Assembly (NCBI RefSeq): GCF_040655075.1
Contig: NZ_JBFAJC010000014.1
Location: 154,345 to 218,344 of the forward strand
Direction of reading: 5' to 3'
Length of the DNA: 64,000 nucleotides
Source of the DNA: Actinoallomurus sp040655075
Lineage (GTDB): Bacteria; Actinomycetota; Actinomycetes; Streptosporangiales; Streptosporangiaceae
This document shows, in pieces, positions 1 to 9,995 of the stretch. The position numbers and the translations under genes were made by a program. The notes beneath the pieces were generated by a model, which ran no database searches, was not told the origin of the DNA, and saw only the letters and a list, made by a program, of their open reading frames with translations. Within the stretch, counting starts at the first letter, position 1. The number at the start of each line of letters is the position of its first letter.

Positions 1-1
1 C

Positions 2-3000
2 AAGGACTTCGGTGTCTTCACCCGGGTGACCGGGCCTTACGGGGAGAACGTGCGCGACCGCGTGCTGCTGCCGGCGGGCAGCGGCGGCATCCCGTTCATC
101 CCGCATGCGACCGGCACGCACCGGCTGATCGTCGGCCCGTACCGTGGCGAGACCAGTTCGGTCAGGGTGCGCGTCGCCCGTATCACGCAGGTCGGCACGC
201 TGACCGTCGGAGGCGGCACCAAGGTCACCGCGGACAAGCCGGGACAGAGCTCGCTGCTGCAGTTCACCGGCTCGCCCGGCGACACCCTGACGCTGCACGT
301 CGCCGGTAGCACGTTCGCCCGTCACCCGGCGCTCACCGTGTACCTGCCGTGGGGCGTATCGTTCGCCGGCGGCGACGGCGACCAGCTCGTGCTGCCCGCG
401 CTGCCGCAGCCGATCCCCGGCTACGAGAAGCTGCCGTACGAGGTGGTCGTCGACCCGCGCGGCACCACCGGCTCGGCGACCGTCACGTTGACCCGCAGCG
501 CCGCCGGGGCGAAACCGGAGAACTCCCCGGCCACCGGTGCCCGTACAAACGTGGCGCCTCGCGCGACCGCCACCGTGGCGGGCGGCAAACCGAAAACGCA
601 GGAGTGGCAGCCTGCCAAGGCGAGCCTGAGCGGCGGACCATGGACGACCGGCTGGGGCCGCGCACCCATGGACACGCCCGTCAGCCTGCAGACGGCGCCC
701 GGCGTGACGGCAGTGTCCGGGCGCGCGCTCACGCTGAACGGCGACCCGCTGCCCGACGTGACCCTCAGTGTCGGCGACGCGCACACCACGACCGGCGCCG
801 ACGGCACGTTCCTGCTGCGCGGCGCCCCCGCCGGACGCCAGGTACTACACATCGACGGCAGCAGCGCGGACCGGAAGGGCCGGTCGTACGGGGTGTTCGA
901 CGAGGCGGTGAACCTCGCCCCCCGCACCACCACACCGCTGCCCCAGACGATCTGGATGCCGCTCCTCGACACCGCCCACGAACAGCGGATCACCTCGCCG
1001 GCGAGCAAAGAAACGGTGCTGCGCACGCCGCGCATCCCGGGCCTCGAGGTGCACATCCCGAAGGGCACCGTGATCCGGGACTCCTCCGGCAAGATCGTTC
1101 ACAAGGTGGGGATCACCGCGATCCCGGTGGACCGCACGCCGTTCCCGCTGCCAAAGAACAGCCCGGTGCCGATCTACTACACGATCCAGCCGGGCGGGGC
1201 GTACCTGTTCCCCTCGGGCGCGCGCATCATCTACCCGAACTACTGGCATCTGTGGCCGGGCACCCGCGTGCCATTCACCCAGTACGACCCGAAGGGCCGC
1301 GGCTGGTACATCTACGGCCACGGCACGGTGACCTCGGACGGGACGCAGGTCGTGCCCGACAAGGGCGTGCGCGTTTACCAGTTCACCGGCGCGATGATCC
1401 TGCCGCCGGGCGGCACCGGCGCGCCGCCCGGCGGCCCACCGCAGTCGCCGAACCCGGCCGGCGACGGCGATCCGGTCGACCTGGCCACCGGCCTGCTCAT
1501 CGACCAGCACACCGACCTGTCGCTGCCGGACACGCAGCCGATCGCGGTGCACCGCACCTACCGGCAGGACGACGCGTCCATCCACGCGTTCGGCGCGGGC
1601 GGCAACTTCGACGACGGCCTGTACCTGTGGGCCACCGGTTTCGACACGCAATACAACACCGCGTACCTGATCCGCCCCGACGGCGGCAGGGTCCGGTTCG
1701 ACCTGATCACCACGCAGGCACCGCCCGACGTCGGCCTCGACCAGTTCGAGACCGTCGTGTACCGCGCCGCGCCCGGCTCCGGGGAGTTCCAGAACGCCAC
1801 CATGGCCTGGAACGGCAACGGCTGGACGCTGCGCGAGACCAAAGGCACCGACCTGGTCTTCAACGACGAGGGCCCGCTGCGCGCGATCCGCGACCCGTAC
1901 GGCAACACCACAACCGTCACCCGTGACCCCGCGAAGATCGACACCGACGGCAACCGCCGCGAGCGGGGCGCGACAGCGCAGGTCACCTCCCCGAACGGCA
2001 AGTGGCTCGCGTACACTCACGAGAACGTCGGCGGCGACCCCGACAAGTGGCGGATCACGACGGCGGCCGACAACACCGGCCGTATCGTCCGGTACGCCTA
2101 CAACGCCGACGGCCTGCTCGCGTCGGTGACGAACCCGCGTGGCGGCGTCACCAAAAACGGCTACGACGCCAAAGGCCGGCTGACCTCGATCACCGATCCG
2201 CGCGGCACGACGTACCTGCGCAACACCTACGACAGCGCGGGCCGGGTGGCCAAGCAGGAGGCCGCCGACGGCGGCACGTACACCTTCGCCTACAGCACCA
2301 GCGACAAGGGCGACATCACCGCGACCCGCGTCACCGACCCGCGCGGCCACGTCCGCCGCGTCACGTTCAACGCCGACGGCGCCGTGACCAGCGACACCTC
2401 CGCGTACGGCACCGACCAGGCGCAGACCGTCAAGCTGACTCTGGACCCCCCGACCGACCGCCCGACCACCATCACCGACGCACTCGGTCACCGCACCGAC
2501 CTGGCGTACGACGCCGACGGCGACGTCACCAAGATCACCCGCCTGGCCGGCACGGCCAACGCCCGCGCGACCACCTTCACGTACGGACCGTACGACCAGC
2601 CCACATCCATGACCGACCCGGCCGGGCACACGACGCGGTTCACGTACGGGACGCAGGGCGATCTACGCGCCATGCGGGACGCATCCGGCCGGACGACCCG
2701 CTTCACCGCGAACGCGGCCGGCCAGGTCACCTCCGTCACCGACGGACTCGGGCACACGACACGGGTGGCGTACACCATGGGTGACCCGACGGCCGTCACC
2801 GACCCACTGGGCCGCACCGCGCGGATGTTCACCGACGCGGCCGGGCGGGTGCTGTTCCAGACCGACCTCGCGGGCGCCACCACGACCAGCGCGTACGACG
2901 CGGCCGATCACCTGGTGCGGCTCACCGACCCGCTCGGCCACGCGACGTCGTTCGGCTACGACGGCAACGGCAACATCACGTTGTCGACCGACCCACGCGG

Positions 3001-5170
3001 CTCCGTCACCCGCTACGCGTACGACCGGACGGACCGGCTCACGGCGCAGACCGATCCGCTGAAGCGGACGACGCGGTACGCCTACGACCGCGGCGGCAAT
3101 CTGACCAAGCTGACGGCCGCGAGCGGCCGAGGCACCACGTACGCCTACGATGCGCTCGACCGCCTGGTCACGACGGCCTACCGCGGCGACGGCGGCACGG
3201 TCACACGCGGCTATGACGCCGGGGACCGGCTGATCAAGGTGAACGACTCCCGCACCGGGGCGATCACCTTCGCCTACGACGGGCTTGACCGGATGACCCG
3301 GACCACGAGCGGCCAGGGCACGATCTCCTACGAGTACGACGCCGCGGACCAGCGGACCGGCATGACGGTCAGCGGCCAACCGAAGATCACCTACAGTCAC
3401 GACCCCGCCGGAGACCTGACCGGAGTCGCTCAGGGTGACGACAAGGTCGGTCTGCGGTACGACGGCGCCGCCCGGCTCATCGCTGAATCACTGCCCGGCG
3501 GTGTTTCCCAGACGTACCGCTACGACAGCGCCGACCAGGTCACCGGCATCGACTACCGGCACGGCAACGGCAGCCTCGGCGCCCTGGCGTACGGATACGA
3601 CGCCGGCGGCAGCGTCGCCGAGCTGAGCGGATCGTACGCGCGCACCACGGTCCCGCGCTCGGTGCAGGCAGGCTACGATGCGGCCGACCAGCTCACCCAG
3701 CAGGGCACCACCGGGTTCACCTATGACCGCGACGGCAACCTCACGCGCGCCGGCGCGACCTCGTACACGTGGGACGCGCGCGGCCTGCTCACCGTCCTGA
3801 AGGGGCAGGGGCGCACGGCATCGTTCCGCTACGACGCGTTCGGCCGCCGCATCGGCAAAACCGTTGGCGATCAGGCCACGACGTACCTGTACGACGGCGT
3901 CAACCCGGTGCAGGAGCAGACCGGCGGGCAGGCGTGGAATCTGCTGTCCGGCGGCATCGACCAGTATTACTCGCGGTCGGCCGCCGAGGAAGACTCCGGC
4001 TCGTCCGCCAAGCCCGAGGTGTACCGGCCGTCGGATACATACCTGACCGACGCGCTCGGCAGCACGGTCGCGCTCACCGACGACCAGGGCGCCGTGCAGT
4101 CGAGTTACACCTACGAACCGTTCGGCGCCACCACGGTCCGCGGCGACGACAACGGCAACCCGTTCCGCTTCACCGGCCGCGAGGACGATGAAACGGGCCT
4201 GTACTACTACCGCGCCCGCTACTACAGCCCGGCCGACGGGCGGTTCACCAGCGCCGATCCGCTGGGCATGGCGTCCGGTGACACCGACCTGTACACGTAC
4301 GTGTTCGACGCCCCAACGGACCTCACCGACCCGATGGGCACCAAGCCGGACGACACCGAGCCGTGCACGCCGAACAGCCTCACCGACGGCACAAAGATCC
4401 TGATGGCCGACGGTACGCGCAAGCCGATCAAGGAGGTGCGGGCCGGCGACAAGGTCCGCACCGTCGATCCGGCGACGGGCCGCACGACGGCACGCCGTGT
4501 CGACACGGTGATCACCGGCGAGGGCACCAAGCGCCTGGTCACGATCACCGTCGCCACCAGGCACGGAACCCGTTCCCTGACCGCGACGGACAACCACCCG
4601 TTCTGGGTCACGGACCTCGGCGCCTGGGTCGATGCGGCGCGGCTGCGGCCCGGCATGTGGCTCCAGACGGCGTCGGGTGCCCGTGTCCAGGTCAGCGCAA
4701 TCGACGTGCACACCGTGCGGCACGCCGAGGTCCGAAACCTCACGGTGGCCGGCACTCACACGTACTTCGCAGACGCCGGCGGCACCGACGTGCTCGTCCA
4801 CAACCAGAACGAACTCCCGGAGGGCAGCCAGCCGCCCGATTACATCGGCCAGCATGAGAACGCGTACGACCTGTTCAACCGCGCGGGACGGATCCCCCGG
4901 ATCGTTGAGGCGATCAGCACGGGCAGGTCGGCGTACGACAGCGCTGGGAACTTCACCTCGCAACTCCCCGACACCGCGACCCCGTTCCCGAAGATCACTG
5001 CGACGGTGAAGCAACTGGTCCGGATCGGTTGGGGCCTGCGTGCGGCAGTGAAGAAGTACAACTCACTGGCCGTCCAGGGGAAGCACGTGAACACGACGGG
5101 ACGCGGCCGCCATGCGAAGGGCAATACGCCGACCGGGAACCAGCAGGAAGAGTGTGGCGAAACAGAGTAA
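2..5170 (+). CDS. RHS/YD-repeat protein with Hint domain and variable C-terminal tail (5' end outside window)
   Basis: A very large RHS-family protein, probably a secreted or surface polymorphic toxin. The frame is open to the left edge, so the true start lies outside; a GTG at 26 is only the first in-window start. In order it shows a beta-rich N-terminal part, a carboxypeptidase-regulatory-like domain (about 730-870), a DUF6531-like RHS entry (about 1460-1560), and dozens of YD repeats (about 2090-3900). The RHS core follows (DALGS, TGREDDETGLYYYRARYYSP, SADP, near 4050-4260), then a Hint domain from a Cys near 4365 to the VLVHNQ end near 4806. The last ~120 residues match nothing I recognise and would be the variable toxin. 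No immunity-like ORF sits directly downstream. RHS architecture is clear; toxin activity is inferred. Confidence 0.9.
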   Translation, partial: KDFGVFTRVTGPYGENVRDRVLLPAGSGGIPFIPHATGTHRLIVGPYRGETSSVRVRVARITQVGTLTVGGGTKVTADKPGQSSLLQFTGSPGDTLTLHVAGSTFARHPALTVYLPWGVSFAGGDGDQLVLPALPQPIPGYEKLPYEVVVDPRGTTGSATVTLTRSAAGAKPENSPATGARTNVAPRATATVAGGKPKTQEWQPAKASLSGGPWTTGWGRAPMDTPVSLQTAPGVTAVSGRALTLNGDPLPDVTLSVGDAHTTTGADGTFLLRGAPAGRQVLHIDGSSADRKGRSYGVFDEAVNLAPRTTTPLPQTIWMPLLDTAHEQRITSPASKETVLRTPRIPGLEVHIPKGTVIRDSSGKIVHKVGITAIPVDRTPFPLPKNSPVPIYYTIQPGGAYLFPSGARIIYPNYWHLWPGTRVPFTQYDPKGRGWYIYGHGTVTSDGTQVVPDKGVRVYQFTGAMILPPGGTGAPPGGPPQSPNPAGDGDPVDLATGLLIDQHTDLSLPDTQPIAVHRTYRQDDASIHAFGAGGNFDDGLYLWATGFDTQYNTAYLIRPDGGRVRFDLITTQAPPDVGLDQFETVVYRAAPGSGEFQNATMAWNGNGWTLRETKGTDLVFNDEGPLRAIRDPYGNTTTVTRDPAKIDTDGNRRERGATAQVTSPNGKWLAYTHENVGGDPDKWRITTAADNTGRIVRYAYNADGLLASVTNPRGGVTKNGYDAKGRLTSITDPRGTTYLRNTYDSAGRVAKQEAADGGTYTFAYSTSDKGDITATRVTDPRGHVRRVTFNADGAVTSDTSAYGTDQAQTVKLTLDPPTDRPTTITDALGHRTDLAYDADGDVTKITRLAGTANARATTFTYGPYDQPTSMTDPAGHTTRFTYGTQGDLRAMRDASGRTTRFTANAAGQVTSVTDGLGHTTRVAYTMGDPTAVTDPLGRTARMFTDAAGRVLFQTDLAGATTTSAYDAADHLVRLTDPLGHATSFGYDGNGNITLSTDPRGSVTRYAYDRTDRLTAQTDPLKRTTRYAYDRGGNLTKLTAASGRGTTYAYDALDRLVTTAYRGDGGTVTRGYDAGDRLIKVNDSRTGAITFAYDGLDRMTRTTSGQGTISYEYDAADQRTGMTVSGQPKITYSHDPAGDLTGVAQGDDKVGLRYDGAARLIAESLPGGVSQTYRYDSADQVTGIDYRHGNGSLGALAYGYDAGGSVAELSGSYARTTVPRSVQAGYDAADQLTQQGTTGFTYDRDGNLTRAGATSYTWDARGLLTVLKGQGRTASFRYDAFGRRIGKTVGDQATTYLYDGVNPVQEQTGGQAWNLLSGGIDQYYSRSAAEEDSGSSAKPEVYRPSDTYLTDALGSTVALTDDQGAVQSSYTYEPFGATTVRGDDNGNPFRFTGREDDETGLYYYRARYYSPADGRFTSADPLGMASGDTDLYTYVFDAPTDLTDPMGTKPDDTEPCTPNSLTDGTKILMADGTRKPIKEVRAGDKVRTVDPATGRTTARRVDTVITGEGTKRLVTITVATRHGTRSLTATDNHPFWVTDLGAWVDAARLRPGMWLQTASGARVQVSAIDVHTVRHAEVRNLTVAGTHTYFADAGGTDVLVHNQNELPEGSQPPDYIGQHENAYDLFNRAGRIPRIVEAISTGRSAYDSAGNFTSQLPDTATPFPKITATVKQLVRIGWGLRAAVKKYNSLAVQGKHVNTTGRGRHAKGNTPTGNQQEECGETE

Positions 5171-5433
5171 CGACGAGTGACGACATGATGTGCCGCCGAT
5201 GAGAGAGCGTCCCGCCGAGCACCTCGACCAACCCTGCCGGATCAGCCGTGACTCAAGTGAACAAGTAGCCGATGAGCGAACGCCTCTGGCGCGTCGTCCA
5301 GGGATTCGTGAGATTAAGGATCGCCCGCCCGGTTCAACTCGTGCAGAGGTAGGAGGGGTGTTCCGCCAGGTTCCCCGCAGGGCCGTCCATGCTGCTGTCC
5401 GTAGTACACCGTCCGAGACGTAAGGTCGGACCC

Positions 5434-5928
5434 ATGCTCGAGTCGCAACGCGAACGCGTGCCGCTCAACGACGGCGACGCGCTGGACACGGCACTGGCGT
5501 TTCTGTCCTTCGCCCGGTCGTGTGTGCTGAAGAAGGTCGACGGATTGGACGAGGAGCAGCTGCGGCGCCGCTTGGTCGTGTCCGACACGACGCTGCTGGG
5601 GCTGGTTCAGCACCTGACCGACGCCGAGCGGTACTGGTTCGGATACACGCTGGCCGGCGACCCGCGGTACGCCGATGTCGACTTTGACATGGTGGTCGCG
5701 CCGGACCGGTCTGCAGATCAGGTCATCGCCGACTACCGGACCGCGATCGCCGAGAGCGACGCGCACATCCGTGCGGCCGAGGGCCTCGACGTCCGCACCG
5801 CCCACCCGGTGGACGACGCGCCCCTCACGCTTCGCTGGGTGCTTGCCCACATGACGAGCGAAACCGTCAGGCACGCGGGGCACGCCGACATCCTGCGGGA
5901 ACTCATCGATGGCGTGACCGGCCGCTGA
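5434..5928 (+). CDS. DinB-family (DUF664-like) putative metal-dependent protein
   Basis: A 164-residue DinB-fold four-helix protein. Typical features are the N-terminal ERVPLNDGDALDTAL segment, LGLVQHLTDAERYWF in the middle, and a C-terminal HMTSETVRHAGHADILREL motif whose histidines are the expected metal ligands. The family includes mycothiol-dependent transferases of actinobacteria, but the substrate cannot be read from the sequence. The ATG at 5434 is chosen because conserved sequence begins there; an in-frame GTG at 5389 adds 15 unconserved residues. It stands alone, 263 bases after the RHS gene. It could be mistaken for an immunity protein, but its family is a general detoxification one. 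Confidence 0.85.
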   Translation: MLESQRERVPLNDGDALDTALAFLSFARSCVLKKVDGLDEEQLRRRLVVSDTTLLGLVQHLTDAERYWFGYTLAGDPRYADVDFDMVVAPDRSADQVIADYRTAIAESDAHIRAAEGLDVRTAHPVDDAPLTLRWVLAHMTSETVRHAGHADILRELIDGVTGR

Positions 5929-6064
5929 TCGTGAGGCGCGCCGATCAGTTGTATGCGAACCGCCCATCGCGACACTGACCGGCGTACCGAGCATCCGCTT
6001 CTGCCCCCGGGCATGCGCACCGGTTGGCATGACACGCTCAGCCGGAAGCCCCATGCTTCATTGA

Positions 6065-6270
6065 AGGGCGCATCAGCGGCAACGGGCGGATGGTGCGCCC
6101 TCGGGGACCGGTCGGCCTATCAACGTCCTGGCCTCCTGCGGCTCGATCTTGATTCCGTTCAGGTCGGCCCCGTCGACCTTGGCGCCGTACACGAGCGCCC
6201 CGGTCAGGTCGGCACTGATGTTCCGCCTCTGCCCAGTCTCGGTATCGCTGCTGGTCGAGCGCCAGACGCT
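6065..6270 (-). pseudogene. Pentapeptide-repeat protein remnant
   Basis: On the minus strand one frame reads as tandem pentapeptides: ADLTG, ALVYG, AKVDG, ADLNG, IKIEP. This is the A(D/N)LxG signature of pentapeptide-repeat proteins. Only about five repeats remain. The upstream part lies in another frame and the downstream part runs into non-coding-looking sequence near the end of the DinB gene. No start codon or ribosome site is convincing. I read it as the broken C-terminal end of a lost gene. Confidence 0.45.
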
Positions 6271-6282
6271 GCAAAGTGCGCG

Positions 6283-6832
6283 TTACGCCCCGGTGAAGCG
6301 GGACGGCGGCTGGCCGAAGGCGCGGGTGAAGGCGGTGGTGAACGCGGCGGGTGAGGCGTAGCGGAGGCGGGCGGCGACCTCGGTGGCGGTGGCGGTGCGC
6401 AGGAGAGGGACCGCAGCGAGAAGGCGGGCGCGAGTGCGCCAAACGGCGGGGCTAAGGCCGGTTTCGCGGCGGAAACGGCGGGTGAAGGCGCGTTCGCTGG
6501 TGGACAGGTGGGCGGCCCATTCGGTGTTGGTCACCCCGGCGTCGGGGGCGGCGAGGTAGGCCCGGCAGAGGGCGGCAAGGTCGGCGGGGGCGGGAAGGGC
6601 GACGTGCAGTGGGAGAGGGGTGAGCGCGGCGATCTCGTGGAGGAGCAGGGCGGCGATGCTGCCCTCCCTGCCGGCCAGGCCGTACTCGGCGGGGAACGCG
6701 ACGGCGGCGAGGAGGAGCTCGCGGAGCAGCGGAGTGACGTCCGCGACCGTACAGACGGCGGGCCACCATGGGACGGCGCCCGGCTCGATATAGAGGCTCC
6801 GGGTGATGCGGGTGGCCACGGCGACGTCGGCC
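6283..6832 (-). pseudogene. AraC-family regulator, C-terminal part only
   Basis: The minus-strand frame ending at 6283 carries the C-terminal half of an AraC regulator. It has the RSLYIEPGA linker typical of the YqhC-like group, then two helix-turn-helix units (LSTSERAFTRRFRRETGLSP and ATEVAARLRYASPAAFTTAFTRAFGQPP). The N-terminal cupin sensor that should come before the linker is missing: upstream of about 6832 the frame stays open but reads the complement of the neighbouring permease gene. No start fits a complete protein, so this is most likely a truncated gene. DNA-binding residues look intact. Confidence 0.7.
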
Positions 6833-7465
6833 CTCGTGATGGTGGTGAACGCGGGATTGGCCACGGCCGTCACCCGCCGGAACCTTTTGGCGGCGCTGCG
6901 CGGCCGCGGTGTCCTGCTCGTGCTGCTCGCGATCGGCGGGGCGGCCGGCGCGCTCCTGACGCGGTTCGTGCCATCCTGCCTGACCCGGTGGGCCTTCGTC
7001 GGGTATCTCGTGCTGACGATCGCAGACCTGCTGGTACGCCCCGGGTTCCTCCGCCCGCGCGCACCGGGCGAGGCCGTGCCGTGCGGCCCGCGGCCGATTC
7101 CCGCCGCCCTAGGCGCGCCGATCGGCGCGGTCGCGGCGTTCCTCGGGGTGGGCGGCAGCGTCATGACCGTCCCGATGCTCCGCCGCGCCGGGCACTCCAT
7201 GCACGCGGCGACCGCGCTCGCCAACCCGCTCGCCCTCGTCATCGCGGTACCAGCTGCCCTCGTCTCCCTGCCTGCCGGCCCGGTCGCGGGCGCCCACCTC
7301 ATCGGTTTCATCGACCCGATCGCGGCCGCATGCCTGCTCGCCGGTGCGATCCCGGTCATCGTCGCGCTGCGCCGCCGTCCCCCGCGTATACCCGACCACC
7401 TGTACGCCCGGTCCTACCTTGGCCTGCTCATCCTCGTGACGATCACGATGCTCGCGGCGGCGTGA
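6803..7465 (+). CDS. TSUP-family (TauE/SafE) permease, N-terminally truncated
   Basis: A 220-residue membrane protein of the TSUP sulfite/organosulfonate exporter family. The second half-repeat is complete (APIGAVAAFLGVGGSVMTVPML, then ATALANPLALVIAVPAAL, ending in a final hydrophobic helix). The first half-repeat starts at its middle (RVATATSALVMVVNA), so the first helix and its GxGGG loop, about 40 residues, are absent. A stop lies 9 bases upstream of the GTG start and the ribosome site is weak. The missing 5' end meets the missing 5' end of the AraC gene, which suggests one deletion took both. The substrate is unknown and function doubtful. Confidence 0.65.
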   Translation: MMRVATATSALVMVVNAGLATAVTRRNLLAALRGRGVLLVLLAIGGAAGALLTRFVPSCLTRWAFVGYLVLTIADLLVRPGFLRPRAPGEAVPCGPRPIPAALGAPIGAVAAFLGVGGSVMTVPMLRRAGHSMHAATALANPLALVIAVPAALVSLPAGPVAGAHLIGFIDPIAAACLLAGAIPVIVALRRRPPRIPDHLYARSYLGLLILVTITMLAAA

Positions 7466-8100
7466 TGCTCTCGCCGGGGTCGAGACAGCCGACGGACCTC
7501 CGCTGGTCGTATGCGGCCATGTGGCCACCTCGGTCATTCGCGGGATGATGCGGCCTCCGGCTTCGTACCGTCATCGCATGGCGCCGGAGCGGATCCGCAC
7601 CGTCGATCCAGCTGGGCAGTTCCGCGTTGATCGTGGCGAAGAGGTCGTACTCCCGGCCGACGAAGTCGAGCGTCATATTGCAGAACATCTCCTCGTCGTG
7701 GTCGGGCTCCTCCGCTGTTGCGGTGTTGGTGCCGACCGGCACATACACGACCCGCGCAAACTTCTGCTCGTCGGCAATGGAACAGGTGTCGTCGGCCCAC
7801 TCGTGGTGCAAGAAGAAGCAGCGAGCCGTCCGCCGGCAGGGCGAGGCCGTCGACTCTGGGAAGCGCCGCACAGTCGAAGGAGGCGACGAACGGCAGCGGC
7901 CCGTACTCGGAGGACGGCCACCCCATGCCCACCGGCAGCCGGGGCAACCCGCCGCTTCGCCCGACCGGAACGCCGTTGGGGCGCCCACTTGTCCAGATCG
8001 CGAATCGCAGGAACTCGGCAAACTTACTGACCTCATCCCCCGGGATGCCCCGTTCGATCGCCGCGCGATGGAATTGCCGGTGATATTCCATGGCGGGCAT
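7443..8100 (-). pseudogene. DUF1963 protein with internal frameshift
   Basis: The first frame (ATG at 8100 or 8091) gives a DUF1963 N-terminus: RSGGLPRLPVGMGWP, then GPLPFVASFDCAALP and LPADGSL. It then loses sense. A second frame resumes exactly there with FFLHHEWADD and RVVYVPVGTNTATAEEPDHDE, the continuation expected for the family. The break sits in a CTTCTTCTT tract near 7815-7830, and one surplus base accounts for it. The C-terminus also looks shortened. DUF1963 proteins (YwqG-like) have no firm function. Programmed slippage is possible but a simple indel is more likely. Confidence 0.6.
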
Positions 8101-8590
8101 GATGCCAGACCAAGGCAAATGGCGGGCCGTGGAACTCACCCCCGCCGGGAACGTCACGCGTTCCGTCCCGATCCCCATTAAGGATGGAACTCGGCCGGTG
8201 CACTCTCATGCCGCCGACCGGGCACCACGTTCCGTGACGAAGCGCGGTGGGGTCGGACGTGCGGTCGTGCCGAGCTGGCTGCGTCAGCCGGCCCGTCGGC
8301 GGTCTCGCCCAATCGACGTGGTCCTGCTCACCCACGGCGGCCGCACAATGCCATCCCCGTGCACTAACGAGAGGGCAGTTCGTCGAGGCACCCCGACGCA
8401 TGGGCCGGGCTTTCGGGGAGGCTCCGGCGGACGTGCGAAACCCGTCCGCCGGGTGTCGATCGGCGGGCTGGGCGCCGCCACGGTCCGGCTCGGGCGGGTA
8501 CACCTGCTGCCCGCCGTACTCCTGGCCGGTCGTGCCTGGTCGCCGCTGCACGCACCGCGCGACGGGAACCGCTCACCTAGAGTCAGGCGC
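8101..8590. other. Gene-poor stretch
   Basis: I see no supported gene here. Frames on both strands are open only because the DNA is GC-rich; their translations are Arg/Pro/Ala-rich and have no family signature. The region should hold the promoters of the two flanking decayed genes, but I cannot point to a specific site. Confidence 0.4.
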
Positions 8591-9354
8591 ATGTATTTCG
8601 TGTCCCGGTGGCGGGAGGAATCGCCGTTCAGTAAGCGGGTAGTCACCGTGCCCGACGCGACCGTGCTCGATTGGTTCCGCCGCGGCTGGGACGGCGACGA
8701 CCCGGACGAATGGATCGACGGCGAGCTTGGCGGCCACGTCTACGGCCTAGACTCGATCTTCGAGGAGGCCCGGAAACGGAACCTGCCCCGGCCGGAGAGC
8801 GTTGACGAACTGCGTGAGCTGCTGAACGAGCACCTCTGGGTGGAGGGTGATGACGAGAGCACCTTCATCCGGCTCGGCGAGCACGCCCTGAGAGTGCGTA
8901 CCGATGACGACGAGGTGGACCTCGCCTACTACTTCGTCGACGACGAGGCCGCCTCCGCCTCGCCCGACCGGCTCGCATTCCTGCTGCACGACACCTGGCC
9001 GCTGGCCGCCGGTGCCGTCGCACCCAACGCGGTTTTCAACCCGGGCGTACCGGTCCGTACCGTCCGGCTGGCCCCGCGCGGGCCCGGCTCCGTCTTCTCA
9101 GTCCGTCTGTGCTGGGAATCGCCCGATACCGATCGGAACCTGGACTTGGCCGGGGCCATGCGCTTCCCCGGTCTGACCCTGCCGAATCTCTGATCCAGTT
9201 GGACGCGCACATCGCGCAGGTCGCCCGGTACATCGACGGCTTCTTCGGGTTCGATCAGTGGTTCCTCTTCGACAGCCGGTGGGCGGCGGCCCACCTGGAC
9301 CTAGCTCGTTCGCTGCTGCGCTACGCCGCCCACTGGGACCCATACGAGGCATAG
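8591..9354 (+). pseudogene. Hypothetical acidic protein with frameshift near its 3' end
   Basis: From the ATG at 8591 a 200-residue acidic protein begins MYFVSRWREE and includes WFRRGWDGDDPDEWIDGELG. It ends abruptly at 9193 after RFPGLTLPNL. In the -1 frame a natural-looking tail continues (AESLIQLDAHIAQVARYIDG, then GFDQWFLFDSRWAAAHLDLARSLLRYA) to a stop at 9354. Adding one C in the ACCCTG run near 9168 joins the two as FPGLTPAESLIQL, giving a protein of about 254 residues. I do not recognise the family. Either a recent frameshift or a sequencing indel is likely. Confidence 0.55.
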
Positions 9355-9532
9355 CATCAATGGCGACATGTAGTCGGGAGGCCGCCTCGAACAAGTTGTC
9401 GGATGACGCACGGGCAAATGCGGTCGGGCTGACCGGCCGCTCCTCGATAGATGTACTCAAATGCCGCGGAGGGGTATACCTGGCTGTCGTTGGAAGATCG
9501 AGCGCCATGCGAGTTCACATACACTTCTGAGC

Positions 9533-9889
9533 GTGATCGAAATTGGCTCGAGGGCACGCAAACTGCCAGCGCCCCCGTCAGTAGTCTGGGAGTCGCTTGT
9601 GAAACCTCATCGGCAGGGAGCGCGGCCATGGCTAAACCTGCTCTCCGATGAAGTAGAGCCGAGCGTCTTGGATGCAGAAATGCCCAACCGGGTCGTATGG
9701 TCATCGCTTTGGCCAAGTAGACCCAACGACCAGGTGCACTTCGAGTTGACGGCCGTGGGCGGCGAGACCTCACTGAAGTTCACCCTGCTCACTCCTGATG
9801 AAGCTCCTGATCAGAGCAAGACCGGACACCTTCGGCGGCGACTCAACCACCTGCTCTTCGCCGACCTTCGGTTCTCTTACGGTCAGTGA
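9533..9889 (+). CDS. SRPBCC-family (START-like) protein
   Basis: A 118-residue SRPBCC/AHSA1-like protein. Recognisable stretches are LPAPPSVVWESLVKPHRQGA, then VVWSSLWPSRPNDQVHFELT and LNHLLFADLRFSYGQ, which run the full length of this small family. Such proteins form a hydrophobic ligand cavity; the ligand is unknown here. The GTG at 9533 is used because the fold begins directly after it; the longer frame upstream adds unrelated residues. It is a single gene between the decayed region and the phosphatase-kinase gene. Confidence 0.8.
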   Translation: MIEIGSRARKLPAPPSVVWESLVKPHRQGARPWLNLLSDEVEPSVLDAEMPNRVVWSSLWPSRPNDQVHFELTAVGGETSLKFTLLTPDEAPDQSKTGHLRRRLNHLLFADLRFSYGQ

Positions 9890-9995
9890 AGTGCAGGGCC
9901 CGCACCGCGCCACACACCCCGGTGAGCGTTGCGGGCGCGTTCATGATGCGTGATGGACTTTGCTACTAATTTGTTGGGACCGAGGGGTGTCAGAC

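Noticed and set aside
845..2629. Long minus-strand ORF (594 residues) and others opposite the RHS gene
   Set aside because: Composition is Val/Gly/Arg-rich with no motifs; it is the complement of the YD-repeat frame.
2090..3900. Repeated units that might suggest a CRISPR array or DNA repeat
   Set aside because: The repeats are protein-level YD repeats with variable DNA sequence and no constant direct repeat.
7815..7830. CTTCTTCTT tract as a programmed frameshift site
   Set aside because: No supporting downstream structure or conserved stop was seen, and the region has other signs of decay.
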